A stretch of 7,567 nt of DNA from CAZOMR01 sp964580655 (GTDB taxonomy: Bacteria > RBG-13-61-14 > CAZOMR01): positions 1 to 7,567 of the forward strand of contig CAZOMR010000167.1 of NCBI GenBank assembly GCA_964580655.1, given 5' to 3'. The position numbers were made by a program, and so were the translations under genes. This document shows, piece after piece, positions 1-5,850 of this stretch (its first letter is position 1; the number at the start of each line of letters is the position of its first letter). The notes beneath the pieces were generated by a model. The model searched no databases and was not told the DNA's origin. It saw nothing but the letters and a program-made list of their open reading frames with translations.

Positions 1-89
1 TCAACCTTAAGAAAAATTCCTTTCAGCCAGCCACCTTATTCATCATCAAGGGGATAGTTTGCGGAATCGCTGTCAGTGAGCAGAATTAG

Positions 90-118
90 TTGACATATCA
101 GCCGGATTATGATAAAGA
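90..118 (+). promoter_or_regulatory. possible sigma-70-type promoter upstream of the atp cluster
   Basis: A perfect -35 hexamer TTGACA (90-95) is followed after 17 bases by TAAAGA (113-118), a poor -10 box. The predicted start site near 125 would leave a leader of only about 8 bases before the GTG of the first gene and would cut into its Shine-Dalgarno sequence. The call is therefore tentative: the -35 match is seen, the function is inferred. Confidence 0.28.
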
Positions 119-132
119 GACTTTAGAGGACG

Positions 133-414
133 GTGAAGGATTTCACCAACAAACAGCCGGTAGAAGAGAAGAAGAAGCAGAAAGAGCTCTTTGGGCAATT
201 GATGAGGTATTCCGCCGTTGGGATAGAGATGGGCGTGGCAGTGGGGATAGGAGTTGTGGTCGGCTCCTACCTTGACCGCCGGTTCGATACTGAGCCATGG
301 CTCTTATTGACCTTTCTGGGGCTTGGTATTGCCGCGGGCTTCAAGGCCTTTTTTAGGCTGGTTAAACAATTGTCCCCTTCCCGAAAGGACAACCAAAGAA
401 GTTCTCCTGGATGA
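133..414 (+). CDS. atpZ: AtpZ/AtpI-family ATP synthase assembly protein (F0F1-ATPase subunit, putative)
   Basis: Small (93 aa) inner-membrane protein of the AtpZ family, which is encoded at the head of many bacterial ATP synthase operons and is thought to help c-ring or Fo assembly. The N-terminus is polar and lysine-rich (residues 1-20). Two membrane helices follow at about 27-46 and 55-77. Between them is the family's typical loop, GSYLDRRFDTEPW (44-56), with the Asp and the Pro-Trp. The C-terminal tail is basic. The start is GTG at 133, with AGAGGA (125-130) just upstream; the 2-base spacing is unusually short. Its stop overlaps the next start as ATGA (411-414), implying translational coupling. 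The assignment rests on the helix-loop-helix pattern plus position before atpI/atpB. The exact role is inferred from the family. Confidence 0.8.
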   Translation: MKDFTNKQPVEEKKKQKELFGQLMRYSAVGIEMGVAVGIGVVVGSYLDRRFDTEPWLLLTFLGLGIAAGFKAFFRLVKQLSPSRKDNQRSSPG

Positions 415-800
415 AAGTTGTAAGTCAGCGCTTGATCGGGGGCATTAAAGCAGGTATAATCTTATACACGCTTGCTGTTGCGGCCGCGGGGTATATCCTT
501 CGCGGGAACGCTTTCGGGTTTGGTGTATTGGTTGGAGGAGCGGTTGGTCTTCTGGAGTTCTGGGCAACAGCCTGGCTGGTTGAAAAGATACTCCTTTCGC
601 CGGATTCTAAAGTCGCGGCAGGGATTGGCCTGGGCATGAAATCGGTCCTGGTGCTTGGCCTGGTAGGGGTATTAATGGGTTTCAAGGCCGTAGAGTTCAT
701 CCCGTTTTTACTGGGCTTGTTAAGCCTGTTTTTCGGTATAATTATGGGGGCGGTTATTTATTTCTTTTTGATTCCTTCCCGCGAGGAAGCAGGGGGATAG
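411..800 (+). CDS. atpI: ATP synthase subunit I (AtpI-like, four-helix membrane protein)
   Basis: 129-aa hydrophobic protein with four predicted membrane helices (about 12-29, 35-55, 70-90 and 95-120) and short charged loops, as expected for the ATP synthase I family (AtpI). Family members act as chaperones for assembly of the c-ring and are not part of the finished enzyme. The sequence is poorly conserved, so identity rests on topology, size and position between atpZ and atpB. It starts at ATG 411, overlapping the atpZ stop by 4 bases. No strong ribosome-binding site precedes it, so translation probably depends on coupling to atpZ. The gap to atpB is 7 bases. The run AGGGGG (791-796), inside the last codons, serves as the atpB ribosome-binding site. 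Confidence 0.78.
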   Translation: MKVVSQRLIGGIKAGIILYTLAVAAAGYILRGNAFGFGVLVGGAVGLLEFWATAWLVEKILLSPDSKVAAGIGLGMKSVLVLGLVGVLMGFKAVEFIPFLLGLLSLFFGIIMGAVIYFFLIPSREEAGG

Positions 801-807
801 AGTAAAG

Positions 808-1554
808 ATGGAGCATGGTTTTACCATCGGGCATCTGCTTTTTCCACATGAGCATATGCCAACTGCGCTTATAAGCCCCGGGTTTCAGTGGATTCCGATT
901 TTCCATTCAGGCGTGGTTGTCCTGGTGCTTGTCGGGATGATCCTGGCGTGCCGGAGGAGCATGGCGCTTACAAGCCACGATGTCCTTCCGCAAGAGAGCA
1001 TGAGTGTTCAGAACTTCTTTGAGATGATCATAGGGTGGATGACGGGTTTCATGAGGGACATTATCGGGCCGACCTGGCGCACCTATGTGTCACTCGTTAT
1101 AAGCATCTGGGTTTATATTTTAGTAAATAATTTCCTGGGATTAATCCCTTATCTCGAACCTCCCACAAGCAATTACAATACGACCATCTCCCTGGCTCTG
1201 GTGGTTTTTATCGCCACTCATTATTACGGGCTCAAGGCTCACGGGATAGCCTATCTCAAGCATTTCGCTGGCCCGGCCTTGCAGATGCCGTGGTACCTTA
1301 AATACAGCCCCCTGCTTCTTATCATGATAGCCATTGAACTCATCGGTCATTTCGCGCGCATCATCTCGCTTTCCATCCGTCTCGTTGCCAACATGATTGC
1401 GGATCATACGGTTATAAGCATCTTTCTGCTTTTATTAGCGCCATTTGTTCCGTCCATATTTATGGGAATAGGCATTATCGTGTGTATCCTGCAGGCGTTT
1501 ATCTTTTCCATGCTCACGATTATTTATATTGCACTTGCGATACAGGAAGAGTAA
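808..1554 (+). CDS. atpB: ATP synthase Fo subunit a
   Basis: 248-aa integral membrane stator subunit that forms the two ion half-channels next to the c-ring. The family signature is clear in the penultimate helix: SIRLVANM (189-196), with the essential arginine at R191 (equivalent to E. coli R210) and N195 (N214). The last helix carries LQAFIF (228-233), with Q229 equivalent to E. coli Q252. Hydrophobic helices are visible around 31-48, 94-115, 126-143, 165-187, 200-222 and 224-245. Length is within the usual bacterial range. ATG 808 has AGGGGG 11 bases upstream. Odd points are His200 where E. coli has E219, and Gly222 where E. coli has H245. The downstream gap to atpE is 47 bases. Identification is firm. 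Confidence 0.97.
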   Translation: MEHGFTIGHLLFPHEHMPTALISPGFQWIPIFHSGVVVLVLVGMILACRRSMALTSHDVLPQESMSVQNFFEMIIGWMTGFMRDIIGPTWRTYVSLVISIWVYILVNNFLGLIPYLEPPTSNYNTTISLALVVFIATHYYGLKAHGIAYLKHFAGPALQMPWYLKYSPLLLIMIAIELIGHFARIISLSIRLVANMIADHTVISIFLLLLAPFVPSIFMGIGIIVCILQAFIFSMLTIIYIALAIQEE

Positions 1555-1585
1555 AATGTTTCTATGTAAGAAAAAATTCAAGAAA

Positions 1586-1592
1586 AGGAGGT
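1586..1592 (+). promoter_or_regulatory. strong Shine-Dalgarno sequence of atpE
   Basis: AGGAGGT, a near-perfect anti-16S match, lies 9 bases before the atpE ATG (1602) in an A-rich, weakly structured stretch. It is the best ribosome-binding site in the atp cluster. This fits the need for many c subunits per enzyme, against one each of a, I and AtpZ. The stoichiometry link is inference from known ATP synthase composition. Confidence 0.8.
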
Positions 1593-1601
1593 AGTTAAAT
1601 A

Positions 1602-1946
1602 ATGGTAAAAAGAGTAGTTGTTTTGGGAATGATTGTCTCCTTTGTGTTTATCCTGGCAGGCGGGTTTTATGCGGTTAAAGCCCAGGAGCATGAAGGGGAA
1701 TCCCTGACGGAACAAGGGCCCGGAGACATGGCCTCAGCCTTTAAGTTTCTGGCGGCTGGAATAGGCATGGCCCTTGCCACTTTCGGCGGCGCACTGGGCC
1801 AGGGCAGAGCCACCGCCGCGGCCATGGAAGGGATCTCCCGTAATCCAGGCGCGCAGGATAAAATGTTCGTCCCGCTGGTGCTTGGCCTGGTTCTGATCGA
1901 ATCCCTGGTCATATACACCCTGGTAGTGGTATTCGTAAAGCTCTGA
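1602..1946 (+). CDS. atpE: ATP synthase Fo subunit c with N-terminal signal-peptide-like extension
   Basis: 114-aa rotor-ring proteolipid. The mature-type part (about 43-114) is two hydrophobic helices joined by the polar loop SRNPGAQ (79-85). Helix 1 has the glycine-rich GQG (66-68), and helix 2 carries the ion-binding carboxylate E100 in IESLVIY (99-105). Before this lies an extra segment of about 40 residues. It has a basic start, a hydrophobic core (5-22) and a possible signal peptidase site AVKA/Q (24-28), then an acidic linker. Many c subunits are only 70-90 aa and lack this, but precursor forms exist in some bacteria. Q67, E100, S101 and Y105 match sodium-site positions of Ilyobacter c, but L102 replaces its Thr67, so ion choice is open. 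The gene ends the cluster. Confidence 0.95.
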   Translation: MVKRVVVLGMIVSFVFILAGGFYAVKAQEHEGESLTEQGPGDMASAFKFLAAGIGMALATFGGALGQGRATAAAMEGISRNPGAQDKMFVPLVLGLVLIESLVIYTLVVVFVKL

Positions 1947-1979
1947 TTGCAAAGACATTCATTGCCTGGCCTTTTCCGA

Positions 1980-2024
1980 GTAGGGGCGACCGGCTGGCCT
2001 ACAGCCAGTCTGGGTCGCCCTTAC
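1980..2024 (+). repeat. palindromic repeat, possible terminator of the atp cluster
   Basis: 45-base imperfect palindrome starting GTAGGGGCGACC and ending GGGTCGCCCTTAC. GGGCGACC (1984-1991) pairs with GGTCGCCC (2013-2020), and CTGGC (1994-1998) pairs with GCCAG (2004-2008) around a CTACA loop. The T-rich tail TTACTTCTTTTT follows, so it could work as a Rho-independent terminator 33 bases after atpE. Its GTAGGGGC end is shared with the two double-hairpin elements at 2626 and 5481, so it appears to be a single-hairpin relative. The pairing is seen; termination is inferred. Confidence 0.6.
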
Positions 2025-2082
2025 TTCTTTTTGACCTGAAAGCTTGCAGTAAAAAAAAGATTGTGTTAGCTTTCCCTCGGTT

Positions 2083-2592
2083 ATGAAAGGATTATACTGC
2101 AAGGAAAAGCACTCTTCCGGGCAGGATTCCCGGCCTGCTTTGGATATCCGGCACCGGCTGATGCGCATCAGTGATCTTGAGCAGGTGATGAAGATTGAGC
2201 GAGCCTGTTTCCCCTCACCCTGGGCAAAGGACCATTTCATCCGGGAGCTTGACCTGTCTTACGGATACCACAGGGTCGCGGTGATGAGCTCCAGCGGAGA
2301 GTCCGTCATCGTGGGCTACATGGTGGCCTGGCTTGTCCAGGAGGAATTTTCCATCATGAACATTGCCGTGCGGGATGACTTTCGCAAACAGGGCATTGCA
2401 AAAAAGTTTTTACAAAAAGGCCTGGCCTTTGCCAGGCGTGGCGGCGCCCAGACAGCCTGGCTGGAGGTAAGGCCGAGCAACATCCCGGCGCGAGCCCTTT
2501 ATGAGAGGTTCGGATTTATCCAGGCAGGTCGCAGGAAGCGCTACTATCAGGACACGGGCGAGGATGCCATTGTCATGGTGAGGGCGCTCTAA
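2083..2592 (+). CDS. rimI: RimI-type ribosomal protein S18 alanine N-acetyltransferase (GNAT family)
   Basis: 169-aa cytosolic acetyltransferase. In known RimI, acetyl-CoA is used to acetylate the N-terminal alanine of ribosomal protein S18. The GNAT fold is visible: NIAVRDDFRKQGIAKKFL (93-110) holds the acetyl-CoA-binding R/Q-x-x-G-x-A/G motif. RimI-like landmarks follow: LEVRPSN (127-133) with E128 and ALYERFGF (138-145) with Y140, matching E. coli RimI E103 and Y115, then RRKRYY (150-155) and EDAIVM (160-165). The family normally begins near residue 22-27 here, so the first 20 or so residues are extra or the start is wrong. ATG 2161 and TTG 2140 are alternatives, and no start has a good Shine-Dalgarno. 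It stands alone between two operons. Another GNAT substrate is possible. Confidence 0.78.
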   Translation: MKGLYCKEKHSSGQDSRPALDIRHRLMRISDLEQVMKIERACFPSPWAKDHFIRELDLSYGYHRVAVMSSSGESVIVGYMVAWLVQEEFSIMNIAVRDDFRKQGIAKKFLQKGLAFARRGGAQTAWLEVRPSNIPARALYERFGFIQAGRRKRYYQDTGEDAIVMVRAL

Positions 2593-2599
2593 TGCTTCA

Positions 2600-2711
2600 T
2601 CAACTTTGTTTTGGCGGGTTGGCGTGTAGGGGCGCTGCTTGCTGCGCCCCAGAGGGCAGGGCAAGCCCTGCCCCTACAATCAATATTTTTAATCCGTCAT
2701 TACAAAGTTGA
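2600..2711. repeat. outer inverted repeat around the pyrK-upstream element
   Basis: TCAACTTTGT (2600-2609) and ACAAAGTTGA (2702-2711) are perfect 10-base reverse complements. They flank a 92-base centre that contains the double-hairpin repeat at 2626-2677. If transcribed, the arms would close a large stem over that element just before pyrK. They could be the ends of an older mobile element or part of a leader structure. Confidence 0.6.
2626..2677. repeat. double-hairpin palindromic repeat, copy 2
   Basis: 52-base element bounded by GTAGGGGC and GCCCCTAC. It is two 24-base hairpin units in opposite orientation with a 4-base linker (CAGA). Each unit is a short GC stem around a TT or AA tip: left unit 2626-2649 with centre GCTTGC, right unit 2654-2677 with centre GGCAAGCC. 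The right unit is identical over all 24 bases to that of the copy at 5481-5533. It lies 33 bases after the rimI stop and upstream of pyrK. It resembles REP/BIME-type intergenic repeats in architecture. An open frame runs through it, but translation of the repeat is unlikely. Confidence 0.85.
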
Positions 2712-2730
2712 CGGAGCACTAGCAGATCAG

Positions 2731-3546
2731 ATGGGTCTAAAAGAGATGAAGCCCTGGAGAGCCGAGGTTGTTTTTAATGATAGGCTTAATTCATCTGCAT
2801 ATGCTCTTGGCTTAAAGCCGCTGGAGAAAATTAAAAAAGCATGCCCCGGACAGTTCTATATGCTGAAGGTATCGAGACACCCTGATCCATTACTGAGGCG
2901 TCCATTCAGCCATTGCCGTTTGATCAATGATGGAGATTTTGAATGCCTGGAGCTGATCTACGAGGTAAAAGGGAAGGGCACGGAAATTCTCTCACGCCTT
3001 GAGCATGGCGAGGTTATCAGTCTCATCGGGCCTCTGGGCAAGGGTTTCAGTTTTATGGATGATAAAGTGCAAGTGATCATGGTTGCAGGCGGCATGGGAG
3101 TTGTGCCGCTTTTCAGCCTGCTAGATTCATTGGCCGAAGATGCCAGGGTCAAATCAATTGATTTTATATGGGGAGTGAAGACCAGAGAGAATTTTTTCAG
3201 ACTGGATGAACTGAAAGGGCCAGGATTGAAGATTCATCTTGTTACAGAGGACGGGAGTTATGGTCAAAGAGGCATGGCAACCGATATTCTCAATCAGGTT
3301 TTTAGAGAATGTCCTGATATGCCAGTCCAGGTTTTTGCCTGCGGTCCGAAGGATATGTTCAAAGAGATAGCGGAGCTTGCACGAGGGGACAAGATGTTAT
3401 GTCAGTTCTCCATGGAAGAGCGGATGGCCTGCGGTTTCGGTGCGTGCCTGGGTTGCGCTTTACCGGCCAGGTCCGGAGGATACCTTCATGTGTGCAAAGA
3501 TGGCCCGGTATTTGATGCAAACCAGATTGATTGGAATTTAATATGA
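2731..3546 (+). CDS. pyrK: dihydroorotate dehydrogenase B electron-transfer subunit
   Basis: 271-aa FAD and [2Fe-2S] protein that passes electrons from PyrDB-bound FMN to NAD+ in pyrimidine synthesis, in the cytosol. Visible landmarks, in order, are RRPFS (56-60, FAD binding), GPLGKGF (100-106), AGGMGVVPL (119-127, dinucleotide binding), ACGP (203-206) and the cluster-binding segment with C234, C239 and C242 plus C255 in YLHVCKDGP. The four cysteines match the PyrK pattern. The start is uncertain: ATG 2731 was chosen because family similarity begins soon after it, and ATG 2746 is a close alternative. A longer frame from TTG 2611 would translate the palindromic repeat and was rejected. GGAG (2713-2716) is a distant ribosome-binding candidate. 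The stop overlaps the pyrD start as ATGA (3543-3546). Confidence 0.93.
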   Translation: MGLKEMKPWRAEVVFNDRLNSSAYALGLKPLEKIKKACPGQFYMLKVSRHPDPLLRRPFSHCRLINDGDFECLELIYEVKGKGTEILSRLEHGEVISLIGPLGKGFSFMDDKVQVIMVAGGMGVVPLFSLLDSLAEDARVKSIDFIWGVKTRENFFRLDELKGPGLKIHLVTEDGSYGQRGMATDILNQVFRECPDMPVQVFACGPKDMFKEIAELARGDKMLCQFSMEERMACGFGACLGCALPARSGGYLHVCKDGPVFDANQIDWNLI

Positions 3547-4457
3547 CTGTGAATTTGAAAGTGAACGCAGGCGGCCTTGTCATGAAGAACCCTGTTGCCA
3601 CGGCATCCGGCACTGCCGGGTACGGCGAGATACTGGCCGAGCTTTATGATCCCGGGGACCTGGGCGCCATTGTGACCAAGGGGCTATCCCTCAAGCCACG
3701 AGTCGGAAACCCTCCTCCACGCATCGCAGAGACCCCCTGCGGCATGCTCAATGCCATCGGGCTTGAGAACATCGGCCTTGAGGCTTTCATTGAGGAAAAG
3801 TTGCCTTTGCTCATTGAAACACAGGCCACGGTGGTGGTTAATTTCTTCGGAGACACAGAGGATGAGTATGTTCTTCTTGCAGAGAGGCTTTCAGAATTGA
3901 ATGGGGTCCAAGGTCTGGAGATGAACATCTCCTGTCCCAATGTCAAGCGGGGCGGAATAGAATTCGGCACGGAGCCTAAAGCAGTGGAGAGCCTTGTTGC
4001 AAAAGTCAGGAAGGGGACCTCGCTTCCGCTCTGGGTCAAGCTCTCTCCCAATGTGGCGGACATAAGCGAGATTGCGCGTGCCGCGGAGAATGGCGGGGCT
4101 GATGCACTGACACTGATCAATACCCTGAAGGGCATGGCCGTAGACCTGAAAACCAGGAAGCCGGCACTGGCAAGTGTGACCGGGGGCTTAAGCGGGCCTG
4201 CGATCAAGCCGGTTGCCCTGAGCATGGTGTATGATGCCCGCCGCGCTGTAAAGGTCCCGATCATAGGCGTAGGAGGAATCATGAGTGCGAATGATGCACT
4301 GGAGTTTATCATCGCGGGTGCATGCGCGGTCCAGGTCGGCACCGCGGCCCTCATCGAACCAATGATCCACCTTGAAGTTATCCGGGGCATCAAAAAATAT
4401 CTTGAACAGAACCGGATCAAGGACATAAATGATCTTACGGGTTCTATGAAGGGATAA
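3543..4457 (+). CDS. pyrD: dihydroorotate dehydrogenase B (NAD+), catalytic subunit
   Basis: 304-aa cytosolic FMN enzyme oxidising dihydroorotate to orotate, the fourth step of UMP synthesis. It is a TIM-barrel of class 1B: the catalytic base is a cysteine, C131 in NISCPNVK (128-135). Class 2 enzymes use serine. Other family landmarks are TKGLSL (45-50) with K46, NAIGLEN (70-76), VKLSPN (165-170), INT (192-194), GGLSGPAIKP (214-223), GVGGI (242-246) and VGTA (266-269). The phosphate of FMN should bind at the last two. Pairing with PyrK immediately upstream confirms the NAD+-linked heterotetramer. ATG 3543 overlaps the pyrK stop by 4 bases, typical for subunits made in equal amounts. TTG 3531 is an in-frame but less likely start. 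Length is normal and no key residue is missing. Confidence 0.96.
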   Translation: MTVNLKVNAGGLVMKNPVATASGTAGYGEILAELYDPGDLGAIVTKGLSLKPRVGNPPPRIAETPCGMLNAIGLENIGLEAFIEEKLPLLIETQATVVVNFFGDTEDEYVLLAERLSELNGVQGLEMNISCPNVKRGGIEFGTEPKAVESLVAKVRKGTSLPLWVKLSPNVADISEIARAAENGGADALTLINTLKGMAVDLKTRKPALASVTGGLSGPAIKPVALSMVYDARRAVKVPIIGVGGIMSANDALEFIIAGACAVQVGTAALIEPMIHLEVIRGIKKYLEQNRIKDINDLTGSMKG

Positions 4458-4461
4458 AACT

Positions 4462-5466
4462 TTGCCGGAACTCAGACGCGACCCTGTTGATGGAAGATGG
4501 GTAATCATAAGCACCGGTCCGCATAAGAGAAGGGTGGACTTTCATACCAACAAATATGATGAGAAGGGCAGGGGAAAGGGCTGTCCTTTCTGCCCCGGGA
4601 GTGAGTCTTTGACTCCGGGTGAAATCCTGGCATTCCGGGACCCTGGCACAGCGCCGGACTCTCCGGGCTGGCGCGTGCGGGTGATTCCGAACAAGTTTCC
4701 GGCACTCATGGTGGAGGGCGAGCTCAACCGCGAAGGCGTGGGGTATTATGACAAGATGAATGGCATCGGCGCGCATGAGATCATCATCGAATCTCCCCGG
4801 CACGAGGATGTTCATGCGAGCTTGAGCTTGAAGCAGTTGGAAGAGGTCTTCACTGCATATCGGGAGCGGATCATTGATCTGCACAGGGATGAGCGCTTCA
4901 AGTATGTGATGGTCTTCAAGAATTACGGCGAGGCCGCTGGAGCAGGCATGGAACATCCACATTCACAGTTGATCGCGATCCCTATCCTGCCCAAGCATAT
5001 CATCGAGGAGACTAACGGGGCCAAGGAATACTACGGGTATAAGGAGCGGTGTATCTTTTGCGACATCATCCAGCAGGAGCTTGAGCAGGAGAACAGGACA
5101 ATAGCCCGGAATGATGAATTCCTGGCTATCTGCCCGTGGGCTCCGAAATTTCCCTTTGAAATATGGATCCTGCCGCGACATCATGACTCAAGCTATGAGG
5201 ATTCATCCAGTGAACAGTTTGCTCAACTCGCACAAGTGGTCTCCGAGGTGCACAAGCGCCTGGACGCGGCCCTGGACAGGCCCCATTACAACGCCGTGAT
5301 TCACACATCCCCGTTTGAAATCCAGCACAATGATTATTACCACTGGCACATGGAGATCATGCCCAGGATAACACGCGTGGCCGGCTTTGAATACGGCACC
5401 GGATTCTACATAAACCCTGTTTCGCCTGAAGAAGCCGCCGAATTCCTCCGTAAAGCCGAGGTCTAA
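4462..5466 (+). CDS. galT: galactose-1-phosphate uridylyltransferase family (GalT-like, HIT superfamily)
   Basis: 334-aa nucleotidylyltransferase. GalT swaps UMP between UDP-glucose and galactose-1-phosphate through a uridylyl-histidine. The active-site HPHSQ (165-169) has nucleophile H167 and Q169. Zinc ligands of the first site are likely C41 and C44 (CPFC), with H114 and H165. A second CxxC (C197, C200 in CIFC), together with H240 or H241 and HWH (294-296), suggests a second zinc site like that of plant ADP-glucose phosphorylase, unlike the E. coli iron site. Nucleotide donor and acceptor are therefore uncertain. The start is TTG 4462, preceded by GAAGGGA (4448-4454) at 7-base spacing, and the N-terminus MPELRRDPV is family-typical. 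It follows pyrD by 4 bases, so it is co-transcribed with pyrKD. Confidence 0.88.
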   Translation: MPELRRDPVDGRWVIISTGPHKRRVDFHTNKYDEKGRGKGCPFCPGSESLTPGEILAFRDPGTAPDSPGWRVRVIPNKFPALMVEGELNREGVGYYDKMNGIGAHEIIIESPRHEDVHASLSLKQLEEVFTAYRERIIDLHRDERFKYVMVFKNYGEAAGAGMEHPHSQLIAIPILPKHIIEETNGAKEYYGYKERCIFCDIIQQELEQENRTIARNDEFLAICPWAPKFPFEIWILPRHHDSSYEDSSSEQFAQLAQVVSEVHKRLDAALDRPHYNAVIHTSPFEIQHNDYYHWHMEIMPRITRVAGFEYGTGFYINPVSPEEAAEFLRKAEV

Positions 5467-5480
5467 TAATGGAGTCAGGA

Positions 5481-5533
5481 GTAGGGGCGCGGCTTGCCGC
5501 GCCCAAATCGGGCAGGGCAAGCCCTGCCCCTAC
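5481..5533. repeat. double-hairpin palindromic repeat, copy 3
   Basis: 53-base element with GTAGGGGC/GCCCCTAC ends, 14 bases after the galT stop. The left unit (5481-5504) folds as GGGCGCGGC-TT-GCCGCGCCC. The right unit (5510-5533) folds as GGGCAGGGC-AA-GCCCTGCCC. The linker is AAATC. The two units are inverted copies of one sequence that differ at two stem positions, changed on both arms so that pairing is kept. No T-run follows, so it is a weak candidate for intrinsic termination. It may still block or stabilise the 3' end of the pyrKD-galT transcript. Confidence 0.87.
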
Positions 5534-5600
5534 ATTGGCTATGCCTTTGTTCTGTATATTTCATGGATAGTCACCATTTATGTCGCACACCGGGATTACC

Positions 5601-5629
5601 TTGACATAGCAATCAAGTGTTGTTACCCT
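5601..5629 (+). promoter_or_regulatory. probable promoter of the tRNA-Ser genes
   Basis: Perfect -35 TTGACA (5601-5606), a 17-base spacer, then TACCCT (5624-5629) as -10, preceded by TG one base upstream (5621-5622) as in extended -10 promoters. The expected start is near 5636, giving a leader of about 5 bases before the tRNA at 5641. A second TTGACA at 5631-5636 is too close to the tRNA to serve it. Confidence 0.55.
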
Positions 5630-5640
5630 ATTGACAAGCA

Positions 5641-5728
5641 GGAGGAGTGGCCGAGAGGTCGAAGGCGGCGGTCTTGAAAACCGCTGATCCGAGAGGGTCC
5701 GTGGGTTCGAATCCTACCTCCTCCGCCA
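5641..5728 (+). tRNA. tRNA-Ser(UGA)
   Basis: 88-base class II tRNA with encoded CCA. The acceptor GGAGGAG (5641-5647) pairs with CTCCTCC (5718-5724); the discriminator is G5725 and CCA is 5726-5728. The anticodon stem GCGGT/ACCGC encloses CTTGAAA with anticodon TGA at 5675-5677. The T-arm is GTGGG-TTCGAAT-CCTAC (5701-5717). The long variable arm (about 5685-5700) and G discriminator are those expected of serine tRNA. It reads UCA and, by wobble, other UCN codons. Confidence 0.97.
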
Positions 5729-5734
5729 TTAAAA

Positions 5735-5844
5735 TTATTTTACCGCAAATCCTACAGATGCGGAGCAGACACAGAGAGCGCAAAGAAGATTCTATTTTAT
5801 ATTTTTTCCCTTTGCGACCTTTGCGTCTCTGCGGTAAGATAAAA
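5735..5844. repeat. imperfect palindromic repeat between the two tRNA genes
   Basis: TTATTTTACCGCA (5735-5747) faces TGCGGTAAGATAAAA (5830-5844), with TTACCGCA/TGCGGTAA exact. Inside, CGCAAAG (5779-5785) faces CTTTGCG (5810-5816 and again 5819-5825). The ends are AT-rich and the arms GC-rich, about 110 bases in all, with no open frame of its own. The pattern, with motifs such as CTTTGCGTCTCTGCGG, looks like a dispersed non-autonomous (MITE-like) intergenic repeat; dispersal cannot be shown from one copy. Confidence 0.6.
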
Positions 5845-5850
5845 GAGCGC

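Noticed and set aside
3..89. Open frame of 28 codons from the window edge to TAG at 87-89, possible tail of an upstream gene
   Set aside because: Too short and not recognisable. It could be the end of a + strand gene, but chance cannot be excluded.
2031..2059. TTGACC (2031-2036) as a promoter for rimI
   Set aside because: At 17-base spacing the -10 would be AAAAAG, and other spacings give nothing better.
2611..2730. Extended pyrK reading frame from TTG 2611
   Set aside because: The added 40 residues translate the palindromic repeat and match nothing in PyrK; ATG 2731 or 2746 is preferred.
3644..4426. 260-codon open frame on the minus strand
   Set aside because: It lies wholly antisense to pyrD, whose protein has all catalytic motifs. 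The antisense product resembles no family I recognise and follows from the codon bias of pyrD.
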